NCBI RefSeq assembly: GCF_019925205.1 | Contig: NC_083560.1 | Coordinates: 44,190,270-44,254,269, forward strand | Direction of reading: 5' to 3' | Source: Metopolophium dirhodum | Taxonomy: Eukaryota; Arthropoda; Insecta; Hemiptera; Aphididae | DNA length: 64,000 nucleotides | Shown here: positions 45,007-55,989 of the stretch, piece after piece | Layout: each line of letters begins with the position of its first letter | Position numbering within the stretch: the stretch's first letter is position 1 | Notes under the pieces: generated by a model | What the model was told of the DNA's origin: nothing | The model's database searches: none | The model's input: the letters and a program-made list of their open reading frames with translations, nothing else | Position numbers and translations under genes: made by a program

Positions 45007-45840
45007 CTAGTGTCAGTCAGTTTAAATTACTCTTTCTGTCCAGTAATCGATCACTTTCGTTACCTCGTAATTTGGGTCGGAGAAAATGTCCGTCCATTCA
45101 TTCGTATCCGCGAGTCTCCATCATTGCAGGGCATTCCAAAAAGTGTTTTTCGTCATGGACGCTTTCCCATTCGCAAAGGGAATCTTCTTTACTCCATTTT
45201 CCTAAGTTTTTCTCGGTTCTTGCTATACCCCTGCAGATCTTTGTCGTTCCAGTGTTTTCCGTGTCTCGTATTTAAAATGTCGTCCTGGTGGTGTATACGC
45301 TTTCTATCGCTCTTGTCCATTTATAGGTTCATTAGCTCGTAACAGGGACTGGAACGGAGCCTTTAAGAACCGGAACCTTTAAAATATTAAGAACCAGAAC
45401 CGCAACCGAAACCTTTATTTTAATAAAAAAAGTACTGGGACAGAACTGGAATTTTTAAATTAGATGGGTTCTTTTAGGTTCAAAAATAAAATAATTGTAT
45501 TTATCATAATTTAATGGTACCTATTACTGTTTTGTGTATAAACTATGTATGATGATATGAGTTTTTTAATATTTCTCATGATATTAACTAAACCCGCATT
45601 CCGGATAGGTATTTAAAATTATTATACTTTTCGGCACTTAAATTATTATCTGGAACCGGTACCGAAATTATTTGGAACCGATAGGTACCTTAATTTCTAA
45701 CCGGAACAATTATTTTATTTTCGGAGAACCAGTATGTACCGAAACCGAAACCGATAACTTCAAAAGGTTCTAGTCCCTTGCTCGTAATGCGTATTTCTTT
45801 TTTACACGTCTCATATTCTGTCATTCTTGTTTTGTAAAAA
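45007..45840 (-). pseudogene. Decayed non-LTR retrotransposon ORF2 tail, split by a hAT MITE
   Basis: Minus-strand frames give EDSLCEWESVHDEKHFLECP, a C ... H-x4-C-P knuckle of non-LTR ORF2 C-termini, then in a shifted frame DIFSDPNYEVTKVIDYWTER and a stop at about 45030. Upstream (higher coordinates) TRMTEYETCKKEIRIT continues beyond the MITE at 45343-45779. Frame changes and stops near 45090 and 45215 inactivate it. The 3' side (44930-45000) has TTTCATAGGGACTACGTCCA-type tail sequence. The plus-strand frames at 45010-45342 are shadows. Confidence 0.55.
45343..45779. mobile_element. hAT MITE (CAGGGACTGG family), copy 2
   Basis: Left end CAGGGACTGGAACGG, right end CTAGTCCCTT; perfect duplication GCTCGTAA (45335-45342 and 45780-45787). 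Shares with 25033-25480 the blocks AAAATATTAAGAACC, CGAAACCTTTATTTT, GGGTTCTTTTAGGTTCAAAA, CTGTTTTGTGTATAAACTAT and CTGGAACCGGTACCGAAATT. Inserted in the dead ORF2 tail. Confidence 0.9.
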
Positions 45841-46013
45841 TAAATAAATAAATAAATACGAAAATAGTATCTGCACACGAAATCCGTCACTTCAGTACGA
45901 GCGGCGTCGTGCAAACGTCATAACTCATAATATAATACAACGATGACGTCTTATTATATTGTAAGCCGTCACTTGCATATTATATATAATAATATTATAA
46001 ATTATATTCGACG

Positions 46014-46047
<34 letters not shown>

Positions 46048-46800
46048 TGTCAACATGAACTCGGATATGACGATATAATCACACAATGCATCCACGAGCT
46101 TCGTATATTATATTATAGTACGACCAGTGTGCATAATAGGCGGCTATAGCTCATGCCTCTGCATATTCGACACCATACCTGCGGCGAAATTCGGGCTTTT
46201 AATATAATATTATTATTATAATATACGAGCGCAATTTATAATATTCTAGTCCATATTTTATAATTATTATTTAAGGTCTCGATTTATCTTAGCTTCGTAT
46301 GAGATTGATTATGACACGCAATCACATGGCCAAACGCACGATAGGGTTTAGGGTTCTGAATTTAAATTATTATATTTCACCTTTGTTGAATTAATATTTC
46401 AATGAAATTATGGAAAATAATTATTTACCTTTTGAGCGGATTCGGTTATAGATTAGAAACGATTAAGAGTTGTAGGGCTTGTACAATTTTTTTTTTCATT
46501 GAATATTTATGAAAATTTTATTTTTTATGTATTTTACATTTTTCTTAACATAATTTATTTTTGAGGTTGTACGGTTGGTGGTAGGTTAGTTAAACGTTTA
46601 TTGTTTGATTAGTAATTGAACAACTGTGAATATGAACTAAAATTAAAATATGTGTCTTATGTTAAAACTAGTTACCTATACGCAATGTAATAATTTCTAA
46701 CAACGAATAACTACTCAAAGAAACTAGTTATAGTGTAAAATTTTGAGAATAACAAAAAATGGTAAAAACGATAAATGTTGGAAAACGTTTAAACACTCGA
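45841..46800. other. Spacer with (ATA)n microsatellite
   Basis: AATAAATAAATAAATAAATA at 45839-45857 and an (ATA)11-12 run at 46013-46046; the rest is AT-rich with nothing recognised. Confidence 0.6.
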
Positions 46801-46804
46801 CATT

Positions 46805-47265
46805 AATAGTGATCATTTTACGTATATTATTATAATGTTATTTTATATAAGCTCAATGACATTTTTCAAATACAATGGTTTTCGGCAAACATTTGGTTTG
46901 AACCATCGCGTAGGTATTACTAATATTTTTAAATAATTTACGCTCTTGTAGGCGGGTACGATCTGTACTTGATTACACGGCTCAATAATTTGGAATTCGC
47001 ATCACCTGATTGCAACAATTCAAAATTAATCGAACGTGTTCAGAGTGCTAAGTTATGCAGGTCTCGCCGAAAATCGATCACCGTCAGCGTTATTATTACG
47101 AAACTGTCTTGGAAGCTCTTAATGTCAGTTGTTATCTCGCGAACGGGCGGCTATAAGGTCAGATTAATATAATGATATTAGTAAATAATTACTGCCCCGA
47201 AAGATTGATCCACCTCGGCACGTCGACCCCATATTTGTTAATGCCAGTACGAGTTTTTTTTTTTT
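46805..47265 (+). repeat. 0.54-kb tandem repeat, copy 1
   Basis: Key blocks: ATTTACGCTCTTGTAGGC, GGCTCAATAATTTGGAATTC, AATTAATCGAACGTGTTCAG, GTTATGCAGGTCTCGCCGAA, AGTTGTTATCTCGCGAACGG, CCCGAAAGATTGATCCACCT, CGTCGACCCCATATTTGTTA. GC is higher than the background. The 67-codon frame here starts at TTG and is not maintained in copies 2 and 3. Confidence 0.85.
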
Positions 47266-47274
47266 TTTTGATAG

Positions 47275-47815
47275 ACATTTAAAGTTTAAACGAAGAACAA
47301 CACCTTAAGATATTTTGTTGTGATTTAAAATATTATTAGCTGACCAATTTGAACACTTTAAGTACCTTTATTATTACAACATTTTTTTATACGCTCAACG
47401 ACATTTTTTAAATACAATGTTTTCGGAAAAAATTACTTCGTCCCATAGCCTAGATGTTAGTTATTTTTAAATAATTTACGCTCTTGTAGGCTGGGACAAT
47501 AATCTGTTCTCGATTATATGGCTCAATAATTTGGAATTCGTGTCTCCAGATTGAAATACAAAATTAATCGAACGTGTTCAGAGTGCTAAGTTATGCAGGT
47601 CTCGCCGAAAATCGATCATCCTCAGCATTATTATTATGAAACTGTCGTGGAAGCTCTTAATCTCAGTTGTTATCTCGCGAACGGGCGGCTATAAGGTCAG
47701 ATTAATATAATGATGTTAGTAAATAATTACTGCCCCGAAAGATTGATCCACCTCGGCACGTCGACCCCATATTTGTTAATGCCAATACGAGTTTCATTTG
47801 AAGTTTAAACGAAGA
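47275..47815 (+). repeat. 0.54-kb tandem repeat, copy 2
   Basis: Same blocks in order, 538 bp after copy 1 (CGCTCTTGTAGG at 47479). It carries the uninterrupted CACCTTAAGATATTTTGTTG at about 47302-47321, the empty site for the piggyBac-like MITE in the next copy. Confidence 0.9.
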
Positions 47816-48670
47816 ACAACAGTTTAACACATTGACGGACAGTTGGATTATAAGTAATTATAAAAAGCATGCCTAAATTAATCAATTTTATTAATCGATT
47901 TTATAAAAAAAATAATCAATATTTTTTTAAAATTATATTTGCTTTATATTGTCAGTGACCAATGTCACTTTATGATGTATATGGACAGTAAACTTGGTCT
48001 CTCATATGATACCATTGAAAAAAACTACTGCTGCAGCAGTAGTGTCCATTTTTGGTCGGTTTTTGAGAACTGCTATAGCAGTACTATTACATTTGAATTC
48101 AAAAGTGTCCCCTGACATCACCAAACAAACATACTGCTACAGCAGTACTTCTTTATTATAATCCGTCAATGTGTTAAGATATTTTGTTGTGATTTAAAAT
48201 ATTTTTAGCTGACCAATTTGAATACTTTACGTACCTTTATTATTACAACATTTTTTTATACGCTCAACGACATTTTTTAAATACAATGTTTTCGGAAAAA
48301 ATTACTTCGTCCTATAGCGTAGGTGTTAGTTATTTTTAAATAATTTACGCTCTTGTAGGCCGGGACAATAATCTGTTCTCGATTATATGGCTCAATAATT
48401 TGGAATTCGTGTCTCCAGATTGAAATACAAAATTAATCGAACGTGTTCAGAGTCCTAAGTTATGCAGGTCTCGCTGAAAATCGATCACCCTCGGCGGTAT
48501 TATTACGAAACTGTCGTGGAAGCTCTTAATCTCAGTTGTTATCTCACGAATGGGCTGCTGTAAGGTCAGATTAATAAATATCTGTTAGTAAATAATTACT
48601 GCCCGGAAAGATTGATTCACCTCGGCGGCTCATCGACCCCATAATTTTGTTAATTTCAATACGAATTCCA
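47816..48670 (+). repeat. 0.54-kb tandem repeat, copy 3, split by a MITE
   Basis: Begins AACAACAGTTTAA, is interrupted at 47828-48173 and resumes GATATTTTGTTGTGATTTAA. CGCTCTTGTAGG is at 48348. Ends near CCATAATTTTGTTAATTTCA with small indels against copies 1 and 2. Confidence 0.85.
47828..48173. mobile_element. piggyBac-like MITE with TTAA duplication
   Basis: TTAA on both sides (47824-47827 and 48174-48177). Termini CACATTGACGGAC and CCGTCAATGTG are inverted over 11 bp, with ATTATAA further in on both sides. The interior has GCAGCAGTA/TACTGCTACAGCAGTACT hairpins. 346 bp, non-coding. The sister copy at 47302-47321 preserves the pre-insertion site. Confidence 0.85.
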
Positions 48671-49194
48671 ATGGACCATACAGAATACGGTGAAACCTTC
48701 CGTATTCCGACCGTTAAAATGTTCCAAATCATGATTCCCTTATTGGTCGAAACTATATATATGCGATCATTAAACAATATTAATGTTGATATTTGACCTT
48801 AAGCCAGAGGGGAGAGTGATTGCTGCAAACGGTTGTTTTAATTTAAATCTACCAATGCTATTGGACCCTGCAGTCATGCGATTACAATAATATGTTGGAA
48901 ACTGATATATGAATCGTTCACTGAATCGTGATTGAGTGGAATCGATCAGGCCACTTTATCAATTTTCGTTTAAAAATTACGACCCTACAATAATTAATAT
49001 TCCTGTACTTTTTCACGAGACTATTTTGTCCTGTGATTTGGAATTTTATTTTTGGACTTTTTTTCCGCCGACGCCCAGTAATTAAAATTTAGAATTTGGA
49101 GTGTCAGGCTGTCGTCATACCAGCACCTGAAAAAGGAAACAAAAATTTGGTGGTGAAGACTTGGGTCACAAATTCTGATTTTGCGGTTACTAAT
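48671..49194. other. Spacer, nothing recognised
   Basis: Moderate GC around 48790-48850; no frame or repeat assigned. Confidence 0.5.
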
Positions 49195-49280
49195 TTTAGA
49201 TTCTGATCGGACCGAACGAATGTATTGATTTTACAATGATGTGTGGTTTTTTTTTCTGTCTGTCAGTAGCATTTTGGATG
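49195..49280 (+). repeat. Dispersed family 1, short start fragment
   Basis: TTTTAGATTCTGATCGGACC, AATGTATTGATTTTACAATG, TGTGGTTTTTTTTTCTGTCT match the start modules of the family. Confidence 0.6.
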
Positions 49281-49854
49281 CTTAACTAGGTAACTATTTA
49301 CATATTAAAATTCATTAGTAATTTTTACATTCCCTACCTATAAATTATAATGATACTTTTTTCACTTTTTCATGAAATGGTCACTACTCACTATCCAGTT
49401 TGACATTGTGTTGTAATATTTTCAAAACGTACTGGAGTGAAATAAAACAATGTTTACCAGTTACCACACTTAATTGAAAATATTAATCTTATTATGAATA
49501 TTGTTTATGTCATATTTTATACCATACAAGATTTCTTACCCTCCTCAAAATCTGTTTGTTTGCAATCTCCTTAAATAGATGAGTACTTCGCTATAACATT
49601 TTGTACCTTTATTGTTATTATTAATTTCGGTAAAATACGATTGAGAACGTTATTGTTGGTAACACGATTGAGAATACTCGATATTTAATTTTTATTTTCC
49701 AACGTTGCCAAATTTAATTGAACGATAATTTGTTAATATTGAAATCATTTAGCAATATAATATGTTGTTCATAAAATTCGAATAATTGAAACTCAAGAAG
49801 AAACAATATTGAAAATAGCTACAATAGAACAGGGTCTAGTTACTAAGGATAATA
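49281..49854. other. Spacer, nothing recognised
   Basis: AT-rich, no feature assigned. Confidence 0.5.
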
Positions 49855-50316
49855 TTTCTATGTCCTATGGTAATAGGCTAAGTAGATTTGGAGGCTTAGA
49901 CGATTTTAAAATGTTAGTAATTACTAATTCCTATTGATCTTCCAATAAAAATAATTTTCAAAAATGATTTAAGTATAATGAATACTCAAAATACTACATC
50001 TATGATATAATATATAGTTTATATTTTTGTAAAACCATATTTAAGGATTATTATCCTTATAGTAATGAACATTTATTAGTAACTCAGAAACAACTTATTA
50101 GGATTTTTATTTAGATACATCAACATTTTAATATGTGAATCACCGACTAAATGAGAGGGATTTTCATTTGAAAAATTGAAGTTTATATCGCTATAGGGCA
50201 CTCCTTATGTATAGTACACAATTATCATGAAATTGAAAATATTATGGTCTTCAGGTATACTTAAAATTCTAAAAATCAGAATAAATGGAGGTGAGCATGT
50301 TTAAAAAATCATTCTG
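49855..50316. mobile_element. CAGGGTGATT-family MITE, right half
   Basis: TAGGCTAAGTAGATTTGGAG, AGTAACTCAGAAACAACTTA, GGCACTCCTTATG, GAGGTGAGCATGTTTAAAAA and ATCATTCTG at 50316 followed by TA parallel 37320-37788. The left half is missing or too diverged. Confidence 0.55.
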
Positions 50317-50824
50317 TATATTACATATTTTATTCATATTATATTATATTTCATATTATTAGGTGCTCATATATAGTGGGTTGTATAATAATTATTATAT
50401 TACAAGATTATACGAAAATCTTTGTCTTAGATATAGGTATAATAAGATATATTTCTGAGTCTTTCAATAGCCAAATAAATTATATGGCAACGTTGCACGT
50501 AAATTCGTTAGAGGTAAGTTCTTTGTTAATTTTAAGGGTTCTCAATCGTTCGGCCAAAAAGTCATAACGAGCTCAATCGTTCGACAGCCATCATCAATTT
50601 CACTTATTTAATTATTAATGTTATCCATCTCTATGTATTATTTTTTATTTCAAATTGGTATACGTAAAAACGCGATTGGCATTTACATCTATATAAACGA
50701 ATAAATAACTTTAATAGTAGGTACCTATAACATAAATATAGGTATAATATATGAAAAACAGATGAAATATGCCAAGTAATATATTATAATCTGACATACC
50801 TACGGTCTTCGATAGTCTCTTTCA
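50317..50824. other. Spacer, nothing recognised
   Basis: AT-rich, a short accidental frame only. Confidence 0.5.
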
Positions 50825-50890
50825 GAAACGTTTTTCGTCGGTGTGAAACGATTTATAATATCATTGAATTCAAATTCAACTCATACGCAT
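50825..50890 (-). repeat. Dispersed family 1 fragment, left of the retroelement
   Basis: AGAAACGTTTTTCGTCGG, TTATAATATCATTGAATTCA, AATTCAAC(TCAT) matches 10118-10175. It continues after the insertion at 51677 as ACTCATACACATATTACTGC AGTGACC, so this repeat is the target. Confidence 0.55.
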
Positions 50891-51676
50891 GGTTCACAAA
50901 ATGGCGGTTTAAAGTTAATCAGAATAAATCCATTCACACAACCTTTACCCTCAGACATACTACTTGTCCTGGTGTTGTTCTATACGGAATTCTAATTCCC
51001 CACTCTCCAAAAATCAAAAAATACATCAGCCTTACTTTAGATCAAGGATTAATCATCATATCAGAACCAAAAGATTAGCATTGAATCACCGTCTTCGCTT
51101 ACTTAAACCCTTATTATACAATAATAATCACCACACCTCTATTAGAACTAAACTACTTATATACAAAACACTATTGAAACCACTTTGGACCTACGGCCTT
51201 CAGCTTTGGGGCAATGCGAAAAAGACAAATATCTTGAAAATCCAAACCTTTCAAAATATTGCACTTAGAAAACTAATGAATGCTCCACCCTACGTGTCAA
51301 ATCGTACACTACACACTGACTTAAAACTTAACACAATAAACGATGAAGCTAAAATCTTTTATAAAAGATTCCATTACCGTCTAAATAATCACTCAAATCA
51401 TCTAATAAAAAACTTGGCCACTCCCACAATTCCCGGAAATCCTCCGAAAAGTCTGAAGCGTAAGTGGTGTCGTGACCTCTTAAATCAATCTAAATTTAAT
51501 TTAATCTAATTAATTAAAAAAAAAAAAAAATTAATAAATAATTTATCAAACTAGCAGAAAGTGCTATCATTTGTCTTTCAACAAAACCTCATGACATGTT
51601 AACCTTTATCACGTTTTTTTATTGTGTCTAGTATGGATATAGATTGTTAATTACTTTTTAAAATAAAAAAAAAAAA
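50891..51676 (+). mobile_element. 5'-truncated jockey-like non-LTR retrotransposon with target duplication
   Basis: Frame 1 reads FTKWRFKVNQNKS and TTCPGVVLYGILIP up to LTLDQG; after an indel near 51040 frame 0 reads RTKRLALNHRLRLLKPLL, LLIYKTLLKPLWTYGLQLWG, LKIQTFQNIALRKLMNAPPY and ends with KRKWCRDLLNQS at 51509. This is the conserved end of the reverse transcriptase region and the following linker of jockey-type ORF2. A 3' tail ends in A-rich sequence at 51660-51676. Flanks AACTCATACGCAT (50878-50890) and ACTCATACACAT (51677-51688) agree except one base, a credible target duplication. It is the best preserved coding fragment in the window, but truncated and frameshifted. Confidence 0.85.
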
Positions 51677-51688
51677 ACTCATACACAT

Positions 51689-52616
51689 ATTACTGCAGTG
51701 ACCTCTTACACTGGGCGCATACCGTTTACAGCCAAGTCCACTATTATCTCTATAGTAAAATATATAATTGAGATCGATCGAGTCGCTTTATCAAACATCG
51801 CATTTTACTCTATTTCTCTCCTATAAATTTGATACCTATGAATTTTGAAGAGAGCGTGTCAGCGCACTACACTATAACTTGTTTTCTCTCTCTTATCCAC
51901 GCGCAATATAATTATATACCGAATTTGCGTTCAGCACAACCAACCATACAATGTTGTTTCTTTTAGCAGTAACGCCAGTACTTAGGATTTCAGTTCAGTA
52001 GAGTGGCGCCACATCTATTATAGCACAACTATAGTAAATAACGCACAAACACTGAAACACAAAATAATTAAAAATGCTGATTTTCAAATTTGTCTTAACT
52101 AATGTAATTTACTTGACACATTAATTTGAGAACGTATTTATTTTGAATAAAACACAGTAGGTACTAATAGCAGGTAGGTAATAACTATAATAATAGCATA
52201 AGGTATGCCTAATAAATATGATATAATATATACAAATACAAAGATAACTAAACAATAAATTGTCATAGACGCATACAACAATATTTACAAATTGCGGTTA
52301 TAGGTATTCGGTGGCGTATTCATTCGTGCTCCGCCCCCCGTGGATATAGTTGTTTGAAAATTGTGGTGCTGTTTCGCGACTCCTCAAATCCTGTCTATGT
52401 ATGTTGCAAAGTTTTTTTTTTTTTATATGAAGATCAATTTATTGAACTGTATGCAGAGTAGTGTAAAACTGTTAAAAACTTATCTTAACTTTCCGTTACG
52501 CGGAAAAACAATTCTGATTGTTCAACTCCTGTGTAATATGTCGACGCGGAAGCAATATCTTTTGAAGTGTAAATTATATTATAATATATTTGAATGTATA
52601 GCCACCTCGGCCGGCT
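51689..52616. other. Spacer; nothing recognised
   Basis: After a short tail of the family 1 repeat there is mostly AT-rich DNA, with GC-richer patches at 51700-51800 and 51960-52010. The 88-codon frame at 52361-52627 has no domain. Confidence 0.4.
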
Positions 52617-52712
52617 TTATCCCGTGAGATTCGCAGCAGTATATTATCAAGTAGGCAATCTACTTTTCGGTAGATCGCGGACCCCGTGCTGTTTGTACTG
52701 GTGGTTGATAAT
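52617..52712 (-). mobile_element. Helitron fragment (minus)
   Basis: Its reverse complement, GGGTCCGCGATCTACCG, AGATTGCCTACTTGATAATA, CTGCTGCGAATC, matches 27167-27225 inside the Helitron at 26355-27364. Confidence 0.5.
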
Positions 52713-52734
52713 AACAATATGGAACAATTCAACA

Positions 52735-53330
52735 CGTGGTTAAGTTCTATTGAGTGTAATCGTCAATTAAATAATAGCTATTAAATAATCGAGCACTAAC
52801 GTCCAGACTTTTATAATGTCTGGCTAAAGCATAAGATATTGGATATCATAGATGTTTATTGGTTATATTTAACGCCCATAAACAAACATTATAATTTATT
52901 GTTTATTATTTATTTATTGGCGTTTTATTATAATATAATAGTGTAATAAATATAAATAACTAAAAATGTCAAGAACGTTATATAATATATGAATGATCAA
53001 CTTTATAAATTCAATCATAATAAATTACTTTCTTTAATGAAAAACATTGTATTACTATTTTATAAAATGTTAATTTAACTTTTTTTTAATCATTTATTCA
53101 TGCATTGGTATAATTAGTGAAATTTACAAGGTGATCAAAAAAACCTAAAAATAATAATATGTAAAATAAAACGGATTTCACGGTAATGAGATATAACTTC
53201 AAAAATGTCAAAGCATACTATTAATATATTTTAGTACAACGCGTACAAAACATATTATGATTATTTTACTAATATATGTACAATAATATTATGTACATAT
53301 GCATAATATAGAGCCATAGAACGTAGTTAT
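52735..53330 (-). repeat. Dispersed family 3, minus copy
   Basis: CGAGCACTAACGTCCAGACT, GGCTAAAGCATAAGATATTG, GATATCATAGATGTTTATTG and, further on, CATAGAACGTAGTTATACAA are inverses of 30540-30842. About 250 bp longer in the middle than the copy at 30.5 kb. Confidence 0.55.
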
Positions 53331-53365
53331 ACAATATAATATTATATTGTATGTTTAATTTATAG

Positions 53366-53490
53366 ACAGAACTACAGAATGCGATGAGTTAGAGTCGATT
53401 GAGATCGACGACAAGATCAAACCAAAAAAGAAACTTTTGTAAATACCGAAGAAATTAATAAACGACTGTCGGCCATCGAGAGTACGTATC
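53366..53490 (+). other. Exon-like stretch of uncertain status
   Basis: TTTAATTTATAG would be a fair 3' splice site. The following frame reads TTECDELESIEIDDKIKPKK to a stop at 53442, with AATAAA at 53458. A shifted frame reads TFVNTEEINKRLSAIES before GTACGT. The acidic-then-lysine composition looks protein-like amid AT-rich spacer, but no family is recognised. It could be a terminal exon, a broken exon or chance. Confidence 0.2.
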
Positions 53491-53508
53491 TATACTATAA
53501 TATCTATG

Positions 53509-53650
53509 TCTATACTATTATATAAAAAGGAGTTGTTAGTTGACGTTGTTGAGGATAATCTCAGGAACGACTGAACCGATTTCGAAAATTTTTTCACCAA
53601 TAGAAAGCCACATTCTTTGTGAGTGTCACGGGCATACATTTAGTCCGATA
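53509..53650 (+). mobile_element. Helitron 5' end fragment
   Basis: TCTATACTATTATATAAAAA, GGAACGACTGAACCGATTTC, TTTTCACCAATAGAAAGCCA is the usual 5' text of insect non-autonomous Helitrons. The 3' part is missing. Confidence 0.5.
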
Positions 53651-54311
53651 AAGTGAATAAATTATGAATAATTAAAATAAACGTGTAAATTGTATACCTA
53701 TATATGACACGGCGACCGTTGGGTTTCAATCACGGTTATCTACTCAGGCGGGAAGACGAGATAAGAATTGTGGCCCCAAAACGGTGTTTCGATGAACTAA
53801 AGTGCTATATAGTCACGAGACCACAATAATAATTATATTATATTGTTGTAGACGGGAATTTACAAAATGTAAAACTTTTTCGTCATATAAAAATTTAAAT
53901 ATTAATTGTAAACAAGGTTATGGCGTAATAAATTTGTGGGAGAGTTAGTGGGACAATCTACCACTAGAAATTTTATTTTATGCAGTTATTGATAACGGTG
54001 GTGGTGAGGTATAATGGACATTACAAATGACCATGTGGTTTTTTTTTATACCTACTTAGATTATTTTAATTTTTAAGCGTAAAGGAAATTTTCCAACTTT
54101 TTTTTTTAATTTTCGTAAAACCAATTTGTCCATATTTTCTGAAGCTCTAGGAAAAAATACTGTTTTTTCGACATTTTGTCGAATTTTTCATGGTATTTTA
54201 ATCCCTAAACATTTACGCCTGGTCGGCTCGCTGACAAAGCCACGCCACACGTACAACAGCAGAGACCGAACTTCACACACAAAATATAGGTATACACAAT
54301 AATATACGCAA
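53651..54311. other. Spacer, nothing recognised
   Basis: AT-rich; GC-richer patch at 54215-54290. Confidence 0.5.
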
Positions 54312-54371
54312 CTAGCTGAATATCGCTCGTGTGCAGTATTTTTATATTTTTGTGCAAAATCCTATGTATTG
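54312..54371 (-). mobile_element. Helitron-like 3' terminus (minus), short
   Basis: ACTAGCTGAATATCGCTCGT reads in reverse as ...CAGCTAG|T, a Helitron end, directly next to a second one at 54372. Confidence 0.35.
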
Positions 54372-54690
54372 CTAGCTGATACCCCGCACTTCGTTCCCCT
54401 TAAAAAAATACAGCTCTTGAAAAAATTGTGATTGTTCAAGTATTTTTGGGTGTAACTCGAGACGATAAGTGCAACGCAGCCACCCTGGCAGGCAATCCAT
54501 CTATGTTGGATCGCAGATAATGTGCGACAGCATATCAAGTAGGGACATAGGGCACAGGAGTCATAGGTCACGCCGATTAGCCGCTATAAGTGCAACTCGG
54601 CCATCTTGGCAGTTAATGTGTCAAAATTATAATTGATGCATGATGCTTGCACCTGATATGCCCAAAAAACCAATGGCAACCTTGTATTAA
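54372..54690 (-). mobile_element. Helitron 3' half (minus), same family as 26355-27364
   Basis: The reverse complement reads CAGGTGCAAGCATCATGCAT, GAGTTGCACTTA, CCAGGGTGGCTGCGTTGCAC, CTTGAACAATCACAATTTTT, GGGGAACGAAGTGCGGGGT, ATCAGCTAG. This follows 26770-26942 of the complete copy. The CCAAGATGGCCGAGTTGCAC / CCAGGGTGGCTGCGTTGCAC segment is duplicated within it. 5' half missing. Confidence 0.65.
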
Positions 54691-55989
54691 ATTATCCAAC
54701 GTCAGCTATAAAAGCAAAATTTTAATGATTTTCTAACTGAAAAAAAGTTTGATACAATTTCGTCAAAATTTGAACTTTAAATGCATATTACAAAAATGCA
54801 TTATAATTTTATAATTTACCGCTGAATATCAAATACCGTACAAATTTAAAGTTCAAACGCTCATAAAAAATCAATATTAATATTCCGTTTCAGTAAACTT
54901 GTTTTCCTTCGTCACAAGTAGAAAACTTATGTGAATATTCTATAAACATTTTTATTCTTAGAAAACTATAAAACTTGTTGAATTTCTAACTATAAATAAT
55001 TTACAAAATTTAAAAAATATCTCATGTCTATCAATAGCTCAAAGAGAGTCAAAATCGTTTAAAACTTTTACCATGTTTGGAGAATGGTCATTTTAACATT
55101 AAGAGGAAATTACAAGTGTCTAGGGTGATCCGTTTTTGAATTTTAACAAAATATCAAAAATCGATAGATGAAAATTCGGTAAAAGTTACTGGTGAAAAAC
55201 GAATATTTAAATTCAAATGCTCATAAAATTTAATGTTACATTCCAGTAAACTTTTTTTTTGTTTAAGGAAATAATATTTGTAGAAAATCTTCTGTTAGAA
55301 TTTCTAATGTTAACTATGAAAAGAAAAACTTTTATGAATTTCTAACCAAAAAATAGTTTGAACATTTTCGAAATTTTAATTCATTTTGTCAATATGTGAA
55401 CTTTAAATACTTAGTGAAAAAATTGTTATCAAGAATATATTAAAAAAAATTATAAAAACTTCTCAAGGCTAGCTCAAAAAAAATCTCGAAAATTTTACCA
55501 TTTACAGAAAATGCTAATATAAATATTTGATGAAAATTTCAATGGTCTACGATTACATTATATTATTACCTATTATTTATTATTATACCAAAAAGGTAAA
55601 ATCTTTTTTTTCAAAAATATGGTTTGCTGATAATTACCACTTTCTTTATTTTTCCTGACGCTTTCTAAATCTATTGGGAATTTTCAATTTTGATCACTCA
55701 AAAGTACCAATTAGATTAAATTTTCTATCATAAAAGATACTCGTGTTGAAAATAAAAACATATTAACTGTAACTAATGTTACAGAAAAAAAAACATCATT
55801 GTAAATATAATAAATTCTTTTCTCCGCTCCGAAACTAAAAATTCAATATATTTTAAATCGTTGTATAAATTTGAATCAAATTTGTATCTTTGGTTAGCGT
55901 TGTTTAACATTTATTGGAAAAAAATGCAAATTACATTGAAATCCTATCTCCGATTATTATAGCTTTCAACACAAAAGTTACTATAGCTC
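54691..55989. repeat. Diverged repeat rich in TTGAACTTTAAA(T/C)GCTCA motifs
   Basis: AAAATTTGAACTTTAAATGC (about 54760), AAATTTAAAGTTCAAACGCT (54840), TTTAAATTCAAATGCTCATA (55200) and TGTGAACTTTAAATACTTAG (55390) suggest several related blocks of about 200-440 bp. No clear unit boundary. Resembles 2600-2640 and 28030-28110. Confidence 0.4.

Noticed and set aside
45010..45342. 110-codon plus-strand frame
   Set aside because: It is the shadow of the minus-strand non-LTR ORF2 tail, whose knuckle residues are recognisable on the other strand.
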